Assembly (NCBI GenBank): GCA_021162935.1
Contig: JAGGXR010000037.1
Span: forward strand, 1 to 46,988
Source of the DNA: Deltaproteobacteria bacterium
Lineage (GTDB): Bacteria; Myxococcota_A; Polyangia; HGW-17; SLPX01
Direction: 5' to 3'
Length of the DNA: 46,988 bases
The position numbers were made by a program, and so were the translations under genes. The notes under the pieces were generated by a model, which worked only from the letters and a program-made list of their open reading frames with translations, did not search any database and had not been told where the DNA came from. Shown one piece after another: positions 8,587 to 18,198 of the stretch. How positions within the stretch are numbered: the stretch's first letter is position 1; every line of letters begins with the position of its first letter.

Positions 8587-10854
8587 ATGCCGACCACACA
8601 CTTGCCGCAACCCCTTGGCCTTGTGGCATGCCTGCTGGTCGCCGCCGCGATGTGGGCCGGCTGCTCGAAGCCCAAACCATCTCCCAAAAAGGACCGCGCG
8701 AGCACATCCGTTGGAAGGCGGCAGTGGTCGGGGTTGACTCGTCGGGACGCAAAACTGGTCGGCATGATTCCAAACCATGCAGCATGGGCCATCGTGGGTG
8801 ACAGGACAGTGGTCCAGCACGAACTGGACCGATTTCTGCGTTGGATCCCATATTGCCCAACCGGCTTCGAAACGATGCGGCGGAATCGCGCCCTCGTCCA
8901 CCGCATCCAGGCCAAGGCAATCACTTGGAAAAACGATGAGCATCCAGGATCCGGAATCGAAGAGGTGGTCTATGCAGAAGACGGGACTGCAGATCCCAGC
9001 GATCCCACCAACTGGACCTTTGTCTTCGAAGTAGCCGGCAAAAACAAGAAAATGCCCGCTGGCATGCCCGAACGAAGGGCGCGTACCCCCAGAACGCACA
9101 AGAGCCCTGCTTCGAAGTCATCGACAAGGAGAAACGAGACATCACGGTCCCCAGTTTCCCGCTTGTGTCGCCCCGCTGGCGATACAAAGCTGATCTGCAA
9201 GGCACGATGGCTTCAGCACACCCAACGGAACGAGGTTCGTCGGGATCTGCGATTCGTCCCGCCGGCAAATCCTTTCCCCGAATCCGCTCTCGGAATCTCC
9301 ATCCGACTCAGGACGATGCCGGGACACGAACGCGTTGGATCGGACCGGCGGCTTTGGATCTGGTGGGACGGAGACCGCCGATTCTCCGGAATGCTGATCC
9401 AAAGAGAAAGCCCCGAGCATGAACCTCGATTCGGTGTCATGACGCCACCGGAGCCAGCCAATTTCGCACTCTGGTCAAAGATCTTCGACGAATTCGTGTT
9501 GTTTCAGAACGGATCGGAAGGCATGGCCCGTCGCATGGCCAGCCTCCTGCCAGAATTGTGGAAACGACTGCAAACGGCGGGCAACGAACCGGACAAACTC
9601 CTGCCCCGCGTCCTAACGGGACGCACGGTCCTGGGAATCACGTCGGGCGGCATGGCCCTCCTCGTCGAAACGCGCTCACCGCCCACGGCAGCCTCCTTGA
9701 TGTCTAAGCTGGACCTGACCATGGGCGGACAGAAGGGGATCGAATACCGACCGTCGAATGCCGCTCAACCGGCATCTGCAACCATCTCCACCCAAGGATT
9801 GTGGAAACGGGTCTGGCCACGCCTGGCAACGAAAAAACACACGCCCCCTGTCCGAAAACCATCAGGACACGACCTCCGCCTGTCCATCCGGGCCATCGGC
9901 AACTTCGTCGCGATCACCACGTCCGACTCAATTCTGACCACCATGAAATCGTCCCTCGTTCGTCCAACGACACAGACAGACCGAAGGCAACGCAGCCCAA
10001 CACCCTGGCCCATGGTCATCGGCCTGCACCTCGATGACCCATTGCTGGCTCCCATGGCGCCCATGCCCCCTCAGGCTGTGATGCATCTCCTGCCACGAGC
10101 CTTCCGGCCGCTCGTCCAGGCCCTACGATGCCTGGCGGGGCGGACCGACCGTCTCCTCATCGGCATACGCCCAGGCCACGGTGGCATTGCCTTTGCTGGC
10201 AGGCTCTCGTGGCTCGACCTTCCGTGGGACGATCCAGTCGGAAAGCAGAGGCCCTATCTACGGGCCCTGAGACGAGCACGATCACACAATCTCAAGGCAG
10301 CTATGACTATGCTGAAAACCGCGGCCTCGCGCCCCGACTCAAAGACGACACGCAAAGCTTCAAGGACCCTCGTTCCATGGTTCGCCCAGGGCCCCGTAGC
10401 CGCCCTCGTCGCGGATCTCGAATCGATCGTCATGGCACAGTGGAAGGCCCACGCGGCCGCGCAGATCGCAAGGCTGGGGGGGCTGGTGGCAACAAAACTG
10501 ACGGAACGACGTCCAGGGCCGATTGCCCCAACGCCCTCAGCCGATCTGACCCCGGGCACGACCTGCTGCCGAAACGAACGGGGCGTCTGTCCGCATCCTG
10601 CAACGGATTGGACCTCCCCGGCCTGGAAGAGCCTCGACTTTTCCACTGGACCCGATCGGTTTCGCTACAGCGTCAAGTGGCGTCGAGACGGTGCAACCTG
10701 GGTCCTCGTGGTCTCCGTTTCAGCAGATCCCTTCTGCAACGGCCGTCGCCTCACAGGTATCCGCACCTGGAGATTCAGCCGAAACGGATTCCACGACCTG
10801 GCACCCCTAAAATGGCACCAATCACACAGCAACCAGCCACAAACCGGGCCATGA
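8587..10854 (+). CDS. Large lipoprotein of unknown function
   Basis: I do not recognise this 755-residue protein. With ATG at 8587 (GAGG 7 bases upstream) it begins with a textbook lipoprotein signal, LVACLLVAAAMWAGC, with Cys near residue 26. An ATG at 8509 (AAGGA 4 bases upstream) would place 26 extra residues before the signal and is less likely. The mature part is Arg/Pro-rich and has recurring motifs such as MIPNHAAWAIVGDRTVVQH, and near the end a Cys cluster (TTCCRNERGVCPHP). It shows loosely the pattern of periplasmic myxobacterial lipoproteins, without a nameable domain. A long alternative plus-strand frame over its 3' part is compositionally a shadow. Confidence 0.7.
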   Translation: MPTTHLPQPLGLVACLLVAAAMWAGCSKPKPSPKKDRASTSVGRRQWSGLTRRDAKLVGMIPNHAAWAIVGDRTVVQHELDRFLRWIPYCPTGFETMRRNRALVHRIQAKAITWKNDEHPGSGIEEVVYAEDGTADPSDPTNWTFVFEVAGKNKKMPAGMPERRARTPRTHKSPASKSSTRRNETSRSPVSRLCRPAGDTKLICKARWLQHTQRNEVRRDLRFVPPANPFPESALGISIRLRTMPGHERVGSDRRLWIWWDGDRRFSGMLIQRESPEHEPRFGVMTPPEPANFALWSKIFDEFVLFQNGSEGMARRMASLLPELWKRLQTAGNEPDKLLPRVLTGRTVLGITSGGMALLVETRSPPTAASLMSKLDLTMGGQKGIEYRPSNAAQPASATISTQGLWKRVWPRLATKKHTPPVRKPSGHDLRLSIRAIGNFVAITTSDSILTTMKSSLVRPTTQTDRRQRSPTPWPMVIGLHLDDPLLAPMAPMPPQAVMHLLPRAFRPLVQALRCLAGRTDRLLIGIRPGHGGIAFAGRLSWLDLPWDDPVGKQRPYLRALRRARSHNLKAAMTMLKTAASRPDSKTTRKASRTLVPWFAQGPVAALVADLESIVMAQWKAHAAAQIARLGGLVATKLTERRPGPIAPTPSADLTPGTTCCRNERGVCPHPATDWTSPAWKSLDFSTGPDRFRYSVKWRRDGATWVLVVSVSADPFCNGRRLTGIRTWRFSRNGFHDLAPLKWHQSHSNQPQTGP

Positions 10855-11178
10855 ACAAATGGTCCGCTCCACTGGCGACAGTCTGGGCGCATGCCCTGCG
10901 CCATATTCCACAGAAGCGATGGACACCCAACTTGCCGCACATGGATACTCAACTTGCCGGCACCAGACATCACAGCCCAATTCTTATAAATAGAAACTGG
11001 ACCAAAACATGAAAAACCGGCATCATCTCAAGGAACTGGAAGAGTCGGGCTTCTCATACTGGGCCAGCTCGTCTCTGGCATGTTCCTTGCTTTACAACAA
11101 GGTACACGTTCCGCCTCGATGGAAGTGGAACGTGTCTTTCGAAAAAACGACCAAACGCTCATTATACGGAGGCGCGTC
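10855..11178. other. Intergenic stretch with a possible leader ORF
   Basis: 324 bp separate two lipoprotein genes. The only structure I see is a 57-codon frame from ATG 11009 to TGA 11182, whose stop overlaps the start of the next gene (ATGA). It has no clear ribosome site and no similarity that I recognise, so it may be chance or a translationally coupled leader. Confidence 0.3.
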
Positions 11179-11182
11179 ATGA
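11009..11182 (+). CDS. Possible 57-residue small ORF coupled to the next gene (uncertain)
   Basis: The frame begins MKNRHHLKELEESGFSYW and ends in an ATGA overlap with the lipoprotein gene at 11179. It includes a modest hydrophobic stretch (SSLACSLLY). No Shine-Dalgarno sequence is seen before ATG 11009, and AT content is higher than in the neighbouring genes. It is listed only because stop-start overlap is suggestive; the evidence is weak. Confidence 0.2.
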   Translation: MKNRHHLKELEESGFSYWASSSLACSLLYNKVHVPPRWKWNVSFEKTTKRSLYGGAS

Positions 11183-13311
11183 AAACAAAACGATGGATGT
11201 CCTATCTACTCCCCCTGATGCTCGTGGCAGGAGTTTTTTCGGGGTGCAACAGCAACAACGCCGATGACGAAAACTTCATCGTCCCCCCTGGTAAGGCCGA
11301 CGATTTCTTCTCCATGTCGGCTCAGGAGTATGTCATCGAAGGGACCTCGACGGTCACCCTCGAATCCAGCTACAGTGATTCGGACGAAGACACGAAGATG
11401 GCGCGCGTCAAGGAACTCATCGGCTACAAACACATCGTCATCGAATGGTTCCTCAACCAGTACATCATCGATAAGGGACACGATGCAGGAAACAAGGACT
11501 ACGGCGGCTTCAAGTCCATCGTCAAGGCAGGCGCCTATGAAGACCTGGACATCCACAACACGGAGGGGCTGACCTACGCGTTCACGTTCCAGACATTGGT
11601 GGGCGGCACCGAGGATCTGCTCAATCTTATCCCGGCGCAGGACGACGGCAATAACAAGAAGAGATTCACCCTGAAAATGGGGCGCATCTCCAACTCCACG
11701 ATGGCCAGGCTCGAGACGAACTACGCGTGGTACCGAAGCTCACCCTGGAGTGACTTCGATCCCTCGAAAGTCAGTCCAGACAAACTGGAGACCATCGACC
11801 TGCTCATCTGGCCGGAAAAGCGATCCACCGACGCATGGATCGATTATAATCGTCTCTTCGAGGACGGCATCATCACCATGTCGGTCTACTTCGGTTGGGA
11901 CTACCATTCCAACTACCACCTCAAACACTCCAAGGAATTCTACAACTGGCTCGTCGAGACCATGAAGTTCAAGTCCCCCGTGGATTCCTACGACAACTAC
12001 ACACGCACGTCCGGCCCGCTGACTAGGACGTTTACGGCTAATGGCCGCAGCATCGAAGCGCAAATCTGGCTCCATTGGGGCAAGCCCGACACGGAAACGG
12101 ATCCTGATACGAGCGCCGGCGGTCGAATCCTGGAAAACGATATGCGCGACGACCTCAAGACCAAGGAAGTGGTCATCTTCTCGGGCCACTCGGGATTCAT
12201 GTATGGATTCGCACTCGCCAACTGGCGCAAGACGGATGAAGGCGACCTGGACGACTCGGAAATACCCGACCTCGATATGCCGGCTGATACATATCAAATC
12301 GTGGTGGCAGAGGGCTGTGACACGTACGCGCTGGGAGAAGCCTTCTGGAAGAATCCCAACAAAGAAGGGCATCGCAACCTGGACATCATCACCACAACCG
12401 ACTTCTCGAACGCTTCCACCCCCGACACGGTCGAGGACATTGTGCAGGCCTTCGTCCCGAGATGGGGCGACCTGAAGCCTCAGACCTACTCAAAACTCCT
12501 CAACTCTTTGGATCACAACTCCTGGTGGTTCACCACGATGTACGGCATCCACGGCATCGATGACAACCCAAAAGTGCACCCCTTCGCAGACCTGTCGGTC
12601 CTCTGCAAGCCCTGCACGAGCGACTCAGGCTGCGGTCACTCCCTGGGAAACCAATGTACCAAGTTGAGCGACACGGAAAAGGTCTGCACGGCCTTCTGCA
12701 CGGACGATTCAGGCTGCCCGGACGGATACAAGTGCCTCAACTCCGCCAAAAACGACCGCTACATCCACTCCAAACAGTGCGTCCCGACGACCCTGTCCTG
12801 CACGAACGCCGGGCCGGCAGGTCCCGCTGTGATCATCAACGAAGTACTGGCCGACCCAGCGCCTGACCAAGCCGGCGACTCCAATGGCGACGGCCATCGG
12901 TCCTATCGGGAGGACGAATTCGTCGAACTCCTCAACGTCTCAAACAAGGACGTGGACCTCTCGGGCTACACCATCTCCGACGCCCGCATGGTTCAATACA
13001 CGATTCCTGCGGGAATCAAGATCCCGGCAGGCAAGTCGCTTCTGGTGTTCGGCGGCGGAAACGTTGCGGACTTCAATGTCACTGGCATGGTGTTGGTGGC
13101 AAACTCGGGTCTGGCATTGACCAACTCGGGAGACTCGGTCATCCTGGCCGACTCCTTCGGCAACGAAGTGGACCGGATGTCTTATGGCTCGGAAGGCGGC
13201 AAGAACCGATCGCTGACCAGAGCCACGGACGGGGACAGCGAGGCGTCCTTCGTCGCTCACGGTGACCCGGGCTTCTCGCCAGGCACCAAGCAGGACGGCA
13301 GCGATTTCTGA
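11179..13311 (+). CDS. Lipoprotein with lamin-tail domain (LTD) and possible caspase-like core
   Basis: A 710-residue lipoprotein. The signal peptide YLLPLMLVAGVFSGC ends in a good lipobox, and GGAGG precedes ATG 11179. The large N-terminal part is an unnamed domain. Its centre has VVIFSGHSGFMYGFAL followed about 60 residues later by YQIVVAEGCDTYALGEAF, a His then Cys arrangement that resembles caspase-fold peptidases; this is a weak suggestion only. A Cys-rich linker (CTSDSGCGHSLGNQC ... CTAFCTDDSGCPDGYKC) follows. The C-terminal LTD reads VIINEVLADPAP, EDEFVELLNVS and VDLSGYTISDA, with DSNGDG that may bind calcium. LTDs are common in extracellular bacterial proteins, often as adhesion or targeting modules. 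The protein is likely outer-membrane or surface anchored. Confidence 0.82.
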   Translation: MKTKRWMSYLLPLMLVAGVFSGCNSNNADDENFIVPPGKADDFFSMSAQEYVIEGTSTVTLESSYSDSDEDTKMARVKELIGYKHIVIEWFLNQYIIDKGHDAGNKDYGGFKSIVKAGAYEDLDIHNTEGLTYAFTFQTLVGGTEDLLNLIPAQDDGNNKKRFTLKMGRISNSTMARLETNYAWYRSSPWSDFDPSKVSPDKLETIDLLIWPEKRSTDAWIDYNRLFEDGIITMSVYFGWDYHSNYHLKHSKEFYNWLVETMKFKSPVDSYDNYTRTSGPLTRTFTANGRSIEAQIWLHWGKPDTETDPDTSAGGRILENDMRDDLKTKEVVIFSGHSGFMYGFALANWRKTDEGDLDDSEIPDLDMPADTYQIVVAEGCDTYALGEAFWKNPNKEGHRNLDIITTTDFSNASTPDTVEDIVQAFVPRWGDLKPQTYSKLLNSLDHNSWWFTTMYGIHGIDDNPKVHPFADLSVLCKPCTSDSGCGHSLGNQCTKLSDTEKVCTAFCTDDSGCPDGYKCLNSAKNDRYIHSKQCVPTTLSCTNAGPAGPAVIINEVLADPAPDQAGDSNGDGHRSYREDEFVELLNVSNKDVDLSGYTISDARMVQYTIPAGIKIPAGKSLLVFGGGNVADFNVTGMVLVANSGLALTNSGDSVILADSFGNEVDRMSYGSEGGKNRSLTRATDGDSEASFVAHGDPGFSPGTKQDGSDF

Positions 13312-13437
13312 TACAGTCTCCCCCTCGTCTTTCCCTTCACGCTCATCTCGATCCTCCTGAGTCATCGCAGCAAACCGCCGCCCTTTCCCGACAATGATCG
13401 CCGCGCAATGGCAGAAAAACCCCAGGACCAGTACGTC

Positions 13438-14169
13438 CTATCTGGATGAAACTTCGTCAGATTGGTAACGCTCGTCGAAATCCAGGACCACCGGATGGAG
13501 TTCGTTCCGATCGATCACCTCGTCCACCAGGACCATCCAGGCGTCACAGTGGTCCAGGACCACCGCATCACTCGATACCACCACAGCGTCGTCCATCTGG
13601 GCCAACACAGCGTCGGGAGAGGCCACCACCTCCACTCGCCAATCCTGCCCTGACCCGACCTGTCGGATGAGCACCGCCAGGTTTCCACTCCCGGATACGG
13701 GAGCGTCCAGCACCCAGACAACCTCGGCCGGGCGATGCTCGGCAAGCAGGTCGTAAACCAGACGAAGCGCCTGCATGGTTCTGCCGCTCGTCTTGTACTT
13801 GCCACCAACCAACTCAGCGTCTCGGATGCAGCCATCGGCACCACGGATGAGGGGCCCTCCTTGGAGGGCTGTTTCGATCGTGATGAGTTGATTCAGCCCA
13901 TCAATGGCCAGCACATGCCCAGCCACGCCGTCCAAGTCGACCCTGTGTCTGCGACGTTCAGTGATGCCGTCGAAACGGCTCAGCACCCTGGCCACGATGT
14001 TGCGTTGTTGGCTGGGAAGTTGATGATGGTTACCCACGAAACGCAGCGCAGAGTCGAATGGGTAGCCACGCTCCAAAAGAAACCTGAAGTCCACGATCAC
14101 GCGACGGAGCCGTTCTTCCTCAGTATCTGACAGGCTACTTTCGCCTCTGCGGTCCGGTCCCTTACCCAT
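13438..14169 (-). CDS. DUF434 family protein
   Basis: A 243-residue protein of the DUF434 type (COG2454-like). It shows DFRFLLERGYPFDSALRFVGNHHQL, the acidic LAIDGLNQLITIETAL, and VVWVLDAPVSGSGNLA, which recalls nuclease-like Toprim/PIN acidic motifs; a biochemical role is not established. The start ATG at 14169 lies 5 bp after the korB stop, so it is probably co-transcribed with korAB and may be translated by reinitiation. It ends 126 bp from the convergent lipoprotein gene. Confidence 0.8.
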   Translation of the reverse strand: MGKGPDRRGESSLSDTEEERLRRVIVDFRFLLERGYPFDSALRFVGNHHQLPSQQRNIVARVLSRFDGITERRRHRVDLDGVAGHVLAIDGLNQLITIETALQGGPLIRGADGCIRDAELVGGKYKTSGRTMQALRLVYDLLAEHRPAEVVWVLDAPVSGSGNLAVLIRQVGSGQDWRVEVVASPDAVLAQMDDAVVVSSDAVVLDHCDAWMVLVDEVIDRNELHPVVLDFDERYQSDEVSSR

Positions 14170-14174
14170 CGGGC

Positions 14175-15035
14175 CTACTCGGGAAGAAAATTATCGAGCA
14201 GGTCCTCAACCTGGAGGGGAATACCGTCCGTGGGAGGAGACGCACGCATCTGCAGGTCCCTGACACGTTCGGTGTACGTGGGGCGAATTTCCTTGTAGAT
14301 GATGCCCAACGGATAGGCGCCTGCCTCCTCGGTCACATGGAAGGCATGATCCCGATTCGTAGGATCGTGTTCGTCACCGAGGTATCGCACCATACTCTTC
14401 ATATGGTCGATCTGAGCCTTGCCTCCATATGTAATGCAGGGACTCTTGACGAGGACGAATGCAAACCCAGGATGCTTGATCCCCTCCGCAATCAAATTCG
14501 TCAGGTGCGGGATGTCGCTTGAGTACCCCTGGGCAATGAACGACGCCTGACCGGCGAACGCAAGCGCCAAGGGACGCACTGGGGCCTCGATGCTCCCGTA
14601 GGGAGACGAAATCGTCCGCATGTCCAGATCCGTGGTCGGCGAGGTCTGGCCCTTGGTCAGTCCATAGATGTTGTTGTCCATGACGATGTAGGTGATGTCC
14701 ACGTTCCTGCGCGCGGCATGGGGAAAGTGGTTTCCACCAATAGCAAAACCGTCACCATCGCCGCCCACGGCAAGCACCGTCACGTCGGGCCTCGCGATCT
14801 TCACGCCCGAAGCGATGGGAATAACTCGGCCGTGGACCGTGTTGAAGGAATACGTGTTCATGTAGCCGGGTAACCGGCTCGAACAGCCAATTCCCGAAAT
14901 CGTGGCCACGTCCCAGGGTGGAACCTGCAACTCGGCAAGAGCCTTTCTGATAGCATTCAAAACGCCATAGTTGCCACAGCCGGGACACCAAATCGGTTTG
15001 AGATGACTTTTGTAATCTGGAACTTTGAATACCAT
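14175..15035 (-). CDS. korB: 2-oxoacid:ferredoxin oxidoreductase, beta subunit
   Basis: The thiamine-diphosphate subunit (286 residues) of a 2-oxoacid:ferredoxin oxidoreductase of the KorAB type. This enzyme decarboxylates a 2-oxoacid such as 2-oxoglutarate to acyl-CoA and reduces ferredoxin. Motifs: WCPGCGNYGVLNAI near the N-terminus, SGIGCSSRLPGYM, and the TPP motif GDGDGFAIGGNHF ... VMDNNIYGLTKGQ. The start is ATG 15035, whose A overlaps the korA stop (TGATG) with GGAG 8 bases upstream; a GTG one codon earlier is possible. Substrate specificity (2-oxoglutarate or another 2-oxoacid) is not decided by what I can see. No separate ferredoxin-like delta subunit is encoded. Confidence 0.92.
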   Translation of the reverse strand: MVFKVPDYKSHLKPIWCPGCGNYGVLNAIRKALAELQVPPWDVATISGIGCSSRLPGYMNTYSFNTVHGRVIPIASGVKIARPDVTVLAVGGDGDGFAIGGNHFPHAARRNVDITYIVMDNNIYGLTKGQTSPTTDLDMRTISSPYGSIEAPVRPLALAFAGQASFIAQGYSSDIPHLTNLIAEGIKHPGFAFVLVKSPCITYGGKAQIDHMKSMVRYLGDEHDPTNRDHAFHVTEEAGAYPLGIIYKEIRPTYTERVRDLQMRASPPTDGIPLQVEDLLDNFLPE

Positions 15036-16780
15036 CACATGATCTCCATGAGTCTGTCGTAGATCTCGGCAATCGCAAGAGGCATACCACCTGGTCGAGA
15101 GACCGAATAGGTCTCCTTGGGCAGGTCCAGAAGGCTCCGCAGGTAATGCAAAAACTGACCGGAAAAGGACACCTCACATACGACAAGTTTCTTGAGAGGG
15201 GCCAAGAACGCAGCTATCTTCTCCTGCGGCAGCGGGTAAATAATCTGAGGGATCACGGCCTGAACCTTGTACCCCTCCGCATTCGCCCTGAGCACGCTTT
15301 CCTTGATGGCTCCCTTGCTCGACCCCCAACCAATGAGGCCGATCTCGGCATCCTCTGGTCCATAATGCCGTATGAACTGGAGTTCCTTGCTGATGTCCTC
15401 AAACTTCCTGGACCTCTTTCCCGCCATCTTCCAGTGGACTTCCATCACACTCGATGGATCGCCGTTTTCATCGTGCACGATGCCTGCCGTGGCATACTGT
15501 CCACCTTCGATCCCAGGCCAGGTCATGGGAGAGACGCCAGAAGGCGTGTCCTTGAAGCGCTTGTAGTCGTCCAATTCGTCTCGATGCGGCTTGCGACGTT
15601 TGTTCACAGCAGTGAAACCGGAAACGGACAGCAACCCGTCTCGGTTCACCGACTCGATCCGCTGGCCCACGAACTGATCCGACAGGATTATGACGGGAAT
15701 CTGGTACTTCTCAGCAATGTAGAAGGACTCCACCGTCACGTCGAAGCAGTCCTCCACGTCGGAGGGAGCAACCACTACCCGAGGCGCGTCTCCATGGGTG
15801 CCATAGATCGCCTGCTGGAGATCAGCCTGTTCGGTTTTGGTAGGAATGCCCGTCGAAGGCCCGGCGCGCTGCACGTTCACGATGACCGAAGGAATTTCGG
15901 CCAGGCACGCAAGGCCGATGCCCTCTGTCTTGAGGGACATTCCTGGACCCGATGTGGCCGTCATCGCCTTCTTGCCTGCAAACGAGGCTCCGATGACCAT
16001 CCCCATGGCGCTGATCTCGTCTTCGGCCTGAACCACGACACCGCCAAAACGAGGCATCTCACGAGCCAAGTACTGCAAGATCTCAGTCGCCGGAGTGATG
16101 GGATAACCGGCGTAAAATCGACATCCCGCATAGATCGCTCCGTACGCAACGGCTTCGTTGCCCGTCATCAAAATTTTGGGCTCACTGGGCTCGTACTCAA
16201 GAGTGGCAATCGGCACGTCAGCCAAGTTCTCCTTGGCATAGCTTCGCCCTGCCTCGATGGCAGCCAAATTCTTGGCCACCACGTCCGGACCTTTGCGCCC
16301 CAACTTCTTTTCGACGGAACGACGAACGCCCTCGATGGGGAGATGACATGCTTCGGCGAGCACCCCGATCATCACCATGTTCTTTGATCGTACGGCCCCA
16401 ATCTGCTCCTGCGAAATCGCACTGATGGGCACCTTGACGATCCGGCGGCCCTCCACGGCTTCTGGTGGCTCCCCTTCTTCGGCCTCGTCCACCAACACGA
16501 CCGCGTCGTCGGTGAGACGAATCTCGGTCTGGAATCGAACCACGTCGTTCCAGTTGAAAGCGGCCAGCACGTCCAGCTTGTCGCCCTGACTGAGAACCTG
16601 CTCATCGCTGACCCGAATCCGGCAAGAACTCTCTCCTCCTCGAATCTGGGGTCCAAAACTCTTGACCATGAAGCAGTACAGCCCATCTCGCGCAGCCGAT
16701 TGCACAAGCAGGTTGCCGGCGGTCAACACGCCGTCGCCGCCGCTGCCCACGATCCCAAACGTCAACTCGCTTGGTGCCAC
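15035..16780 (-). CDS. korA: 2-oxoacid:ferredoxin oxidoreductase, fused gamma-alpha subunit
   Basis: A 581-residue subunit. The N-terminal gamma domain (about 1-190) has FGIVGSGGDGVLTAGNLL and KSFGPQIRGGESSCRIR. The alpha pyrimidine-binding domain follows: GNEAVAYGAIYAGCRFYAGY with the PITPATEIL motif, AEDEISAMGMVIGASFAGKK and TATSGPGMSLKTEGI. I take GTG 16780 as the start because AAGGAGG precedes it at 5 bases; the TTG at 16804 overlaps that ribosome site. The gene overlaps korB, so both subunits come from one message. Two 22-bp direct repeats lie 37-81 bp upstream of the start. Confidence 0.92.
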   Translation of the reverse strand: MAPSELTFGIVGSGGDGVLTAGNLLVQSAARDGLYCFMVKSFGPQIRGGESSCRIRVSDEQVLSQGDKLDVLAAFNWNDVVRFQTEIRLTDDAVVLVDEAEEGEPPEAVEGRRIVKVPISAISQEQIGAVRSKNMVMIGVLAEACHLPIEGVRRSVEKKLGRKGPDVVAKNLAAIEAGRSYAKENLADVPIATLEYEPSEPKILMTGNEAVAYGAIYAGCRFYAGYPITPATEILQYLAREMPRFGGVVVQAEDEISAMGMVIGASFAGKKAMTATSGPGMSLKTEGIGLACLAEIPSVIVNVQRAGPSTGIPTKTEQADLQQAIYGTHGDAPRVVVAPSDVEDCFDVTVESFYIAEKYQIPVIILSDQFVGQRIESVNRDGLLSVSGFTAVNKRRKPHRDELDDYKRFKDTPSGVSPMTWPGIEGGQYATAGIVHDENGDPSSVMEVHWKMAGKRSRKFEDISKELQFIRHYGPEDAEIGLIGWGSSKGAIKESVLRANAEGYKVQAVIPQIIYPLPQEKIAAFLAPLKKLVVCEVSFSGQFLHYLRSLLDLPKETYSVSRPGGMPLAIAEIYDRLMEIM

Positions 16781-17193
16781 AATACCCTCCTTTTCAGGCT
16801 CCAAAATTCACCCAACCCACAGGTGACACGAACGCATCCCCACAGGTGACACGAACGCATCGGCCACCGGATGGTGGTTTCACGTATCCCATACTGGTCG
16901 CTTGTATCTGAAGACTGGGACTCTGTCGGCGAGGTTTCCACGGTCCGTTCTCCGCCTCTTTCGCCAAACGCTCCAGAGGACTTGTGAACTTTTTGCTGCC
17001 GTCACCTGCGAACCGACAGTGTGTGTAACACAGCAAGGACCGAGGTCAACCGAAAACTCAGACAAATCTGCGCAAACAGACACATAAGTTTCCGAGCAGC
17101 GTCACGCTGAGGCGAACGCGCAACGGACCGACACACAACATACAAAATACGAGACGATTGCGTCCAACCGTAAACGTGGTAGACCCTGTGGCC
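16781..17193. other. Divergent intergenic region between korA and the NapH-like gene
   Basis: 413 bp without a gene I can support. It must hold the promoters of both divergent units. The only clear structure is a 22-bp direct repeat near the korA side, listed separately. Short frames here have no recognisable similarity. Confidence 0.5.
16817..16861. repeat. Two perfect 22-bp direct repeats upstream of korA
   Basis: The 22-mer starting CCACAGGTGACACGAACGCA occurs at 16817-16838 and again at 16840-16861, a period of 23 bp. It lies 37 bp upstream of the korA start, so it could be a regulator-binding repeat or a slippage duplication. Confidence 0.85.
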
Positions 17194-18198
17194 ATGAACT
17201 CCGCATCGGCCAGCCAGCAGTCGGCGCGACACACGAAATGGATCGCGGCACCCGCAGCCGCCGTCTTTACCCTCTTCCTTTTGATCCCGGTCCAAATGAA
17301 GGTGCACCCAGCAATGCTCCTGGCTGAGCGATGGATGCCGGGCCTGGGATGGCTCCAAATCGCACTGCTGTCCGCCTATGCCGGCTGGCTCGCCTCGCGT
17401 CTCCTCGACCCCGGACAGGTGGCCCGGACGAGACGCATCGTCTGGACCATCTTTTCGACATGGTTCTTCACCCAACTGATCCTGGGCGTACTCGGAGTGC
17501 CCCACATGCTCATGACAGGCACGCTGCACCTCCCGATCCCAGCCGTGGTCATCGCGGGCCCGGTGTACCATGGCCATTTCTTCATGCCCATCTTGTTCCT
17601 GATCACGGTCGTCCTGGTTGGTCCCACCTGGTGCAGTTATCTGTGCTACCTGGGTGCCTGGGACGCCAACTTCGCCGCCACCAAGCCAAGACCGACGAAA
17701 GAAATTGCCGACCACAGCCCATGGCGTCTTGCCAACCTCGTTCTCATCGTGCTCGTCGCCTGGGTGCTTCGCGTCGCAGGAGTGGGTTGGATCTGGGCCA
17801 CGATCCTCGGACTCGTGTTCGGCTTGGCGGGCATCGTCGTCATGATCGTCCTGTCCAGACGGACTGGAATCATGACCCACTGCGTCTGGTTTTGTCCCCT
17901 CGGCCTCGCAGCCTCGGTGCTGGGCAAACTCTCCCCGCACCGAATCCGGATTGCAGACTCCTGCACCGAATGCATGGTCTGCAGCACGTCGTGTCGCTAT
18001 GACGCCCTGCGCCCCGAACACATCCGCGCACGAAAGCCAGGCCTGAGCTGCACCCTCTGTGGAGACTGTTTGGCCGCCTGCCCCCACAATTCCATCGAAT
18101 ACCGATTCGCAGGGATACGCGCGAGTTGGTCACGCCCCCTGTTCATCGTCATGATTGCCGGAATACAGGCCGTATTCCTGGGCCTCGCCAGGATTTGA
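17194..18198 (+). CDS. NapH/MauN-type membrane polyferredoxin
   Basis: A 334-residue integral membrane iron-sulfur protein. About six hydrophobic segments are visible (for example AAVFTLFLLIPV, FFMPILFLITVVLVG, FGLAGIVVMIVL). The NapH/YccM-family motifs WCSYLCYLGAWD and HCVWFCPLG lie at membrane edges. Two C-terminal 4Fe-4S motifs follow, CTECMVCSTSCRYDAL and CTLCGDCLAACPHNS. Family members pass electrons across or along the membrane, often from quinol or ferredoxin. I start at ATG 17194; GTG and TTG codons upstream add only unlikely residues. The partner cannot be named. The last codons and stop lie in a sequence that resembles the T-arm of a tRNA (see findings). Confidence 0.85.
   Translation: MNSASASQQSARHTKWIAAPAAAVFTLFLLIPVQMKVHPAMLLAERWMPGLGWLQIALLSAYAGWLASRLLDPGQVARTRRIVWTIFSTWFFTQLILGVLGVPHMLMTGTLHLPIPAVVIAGPVYHGHFFMPILFLITVVLVGPTWCSYLCYLGAWDANFAATKPRPTKEIADHSPWRLANLVLIVLVAWVLRVAGVGWIWATILGLVFGLAGIVVMIVLSRRTGIMTHCVWFCPLGLAASVLGKLSPHRIRIADSCTECMVCSTSCRYDALRPEHIRARKPGLSCTLCGDCLAACPHNSIEYRFAGIRASWSRPLFIVMIAGIQAVFLGLARI

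Noticed and set aside
10128-11012. 294-codon plus-strand frame overlapping the end of the large lipoprotein gene
   Set aside because: It has shadow composition (Arg, Pro, Ser), no ribosome site, and lies inside a better supported gene for most of its length.
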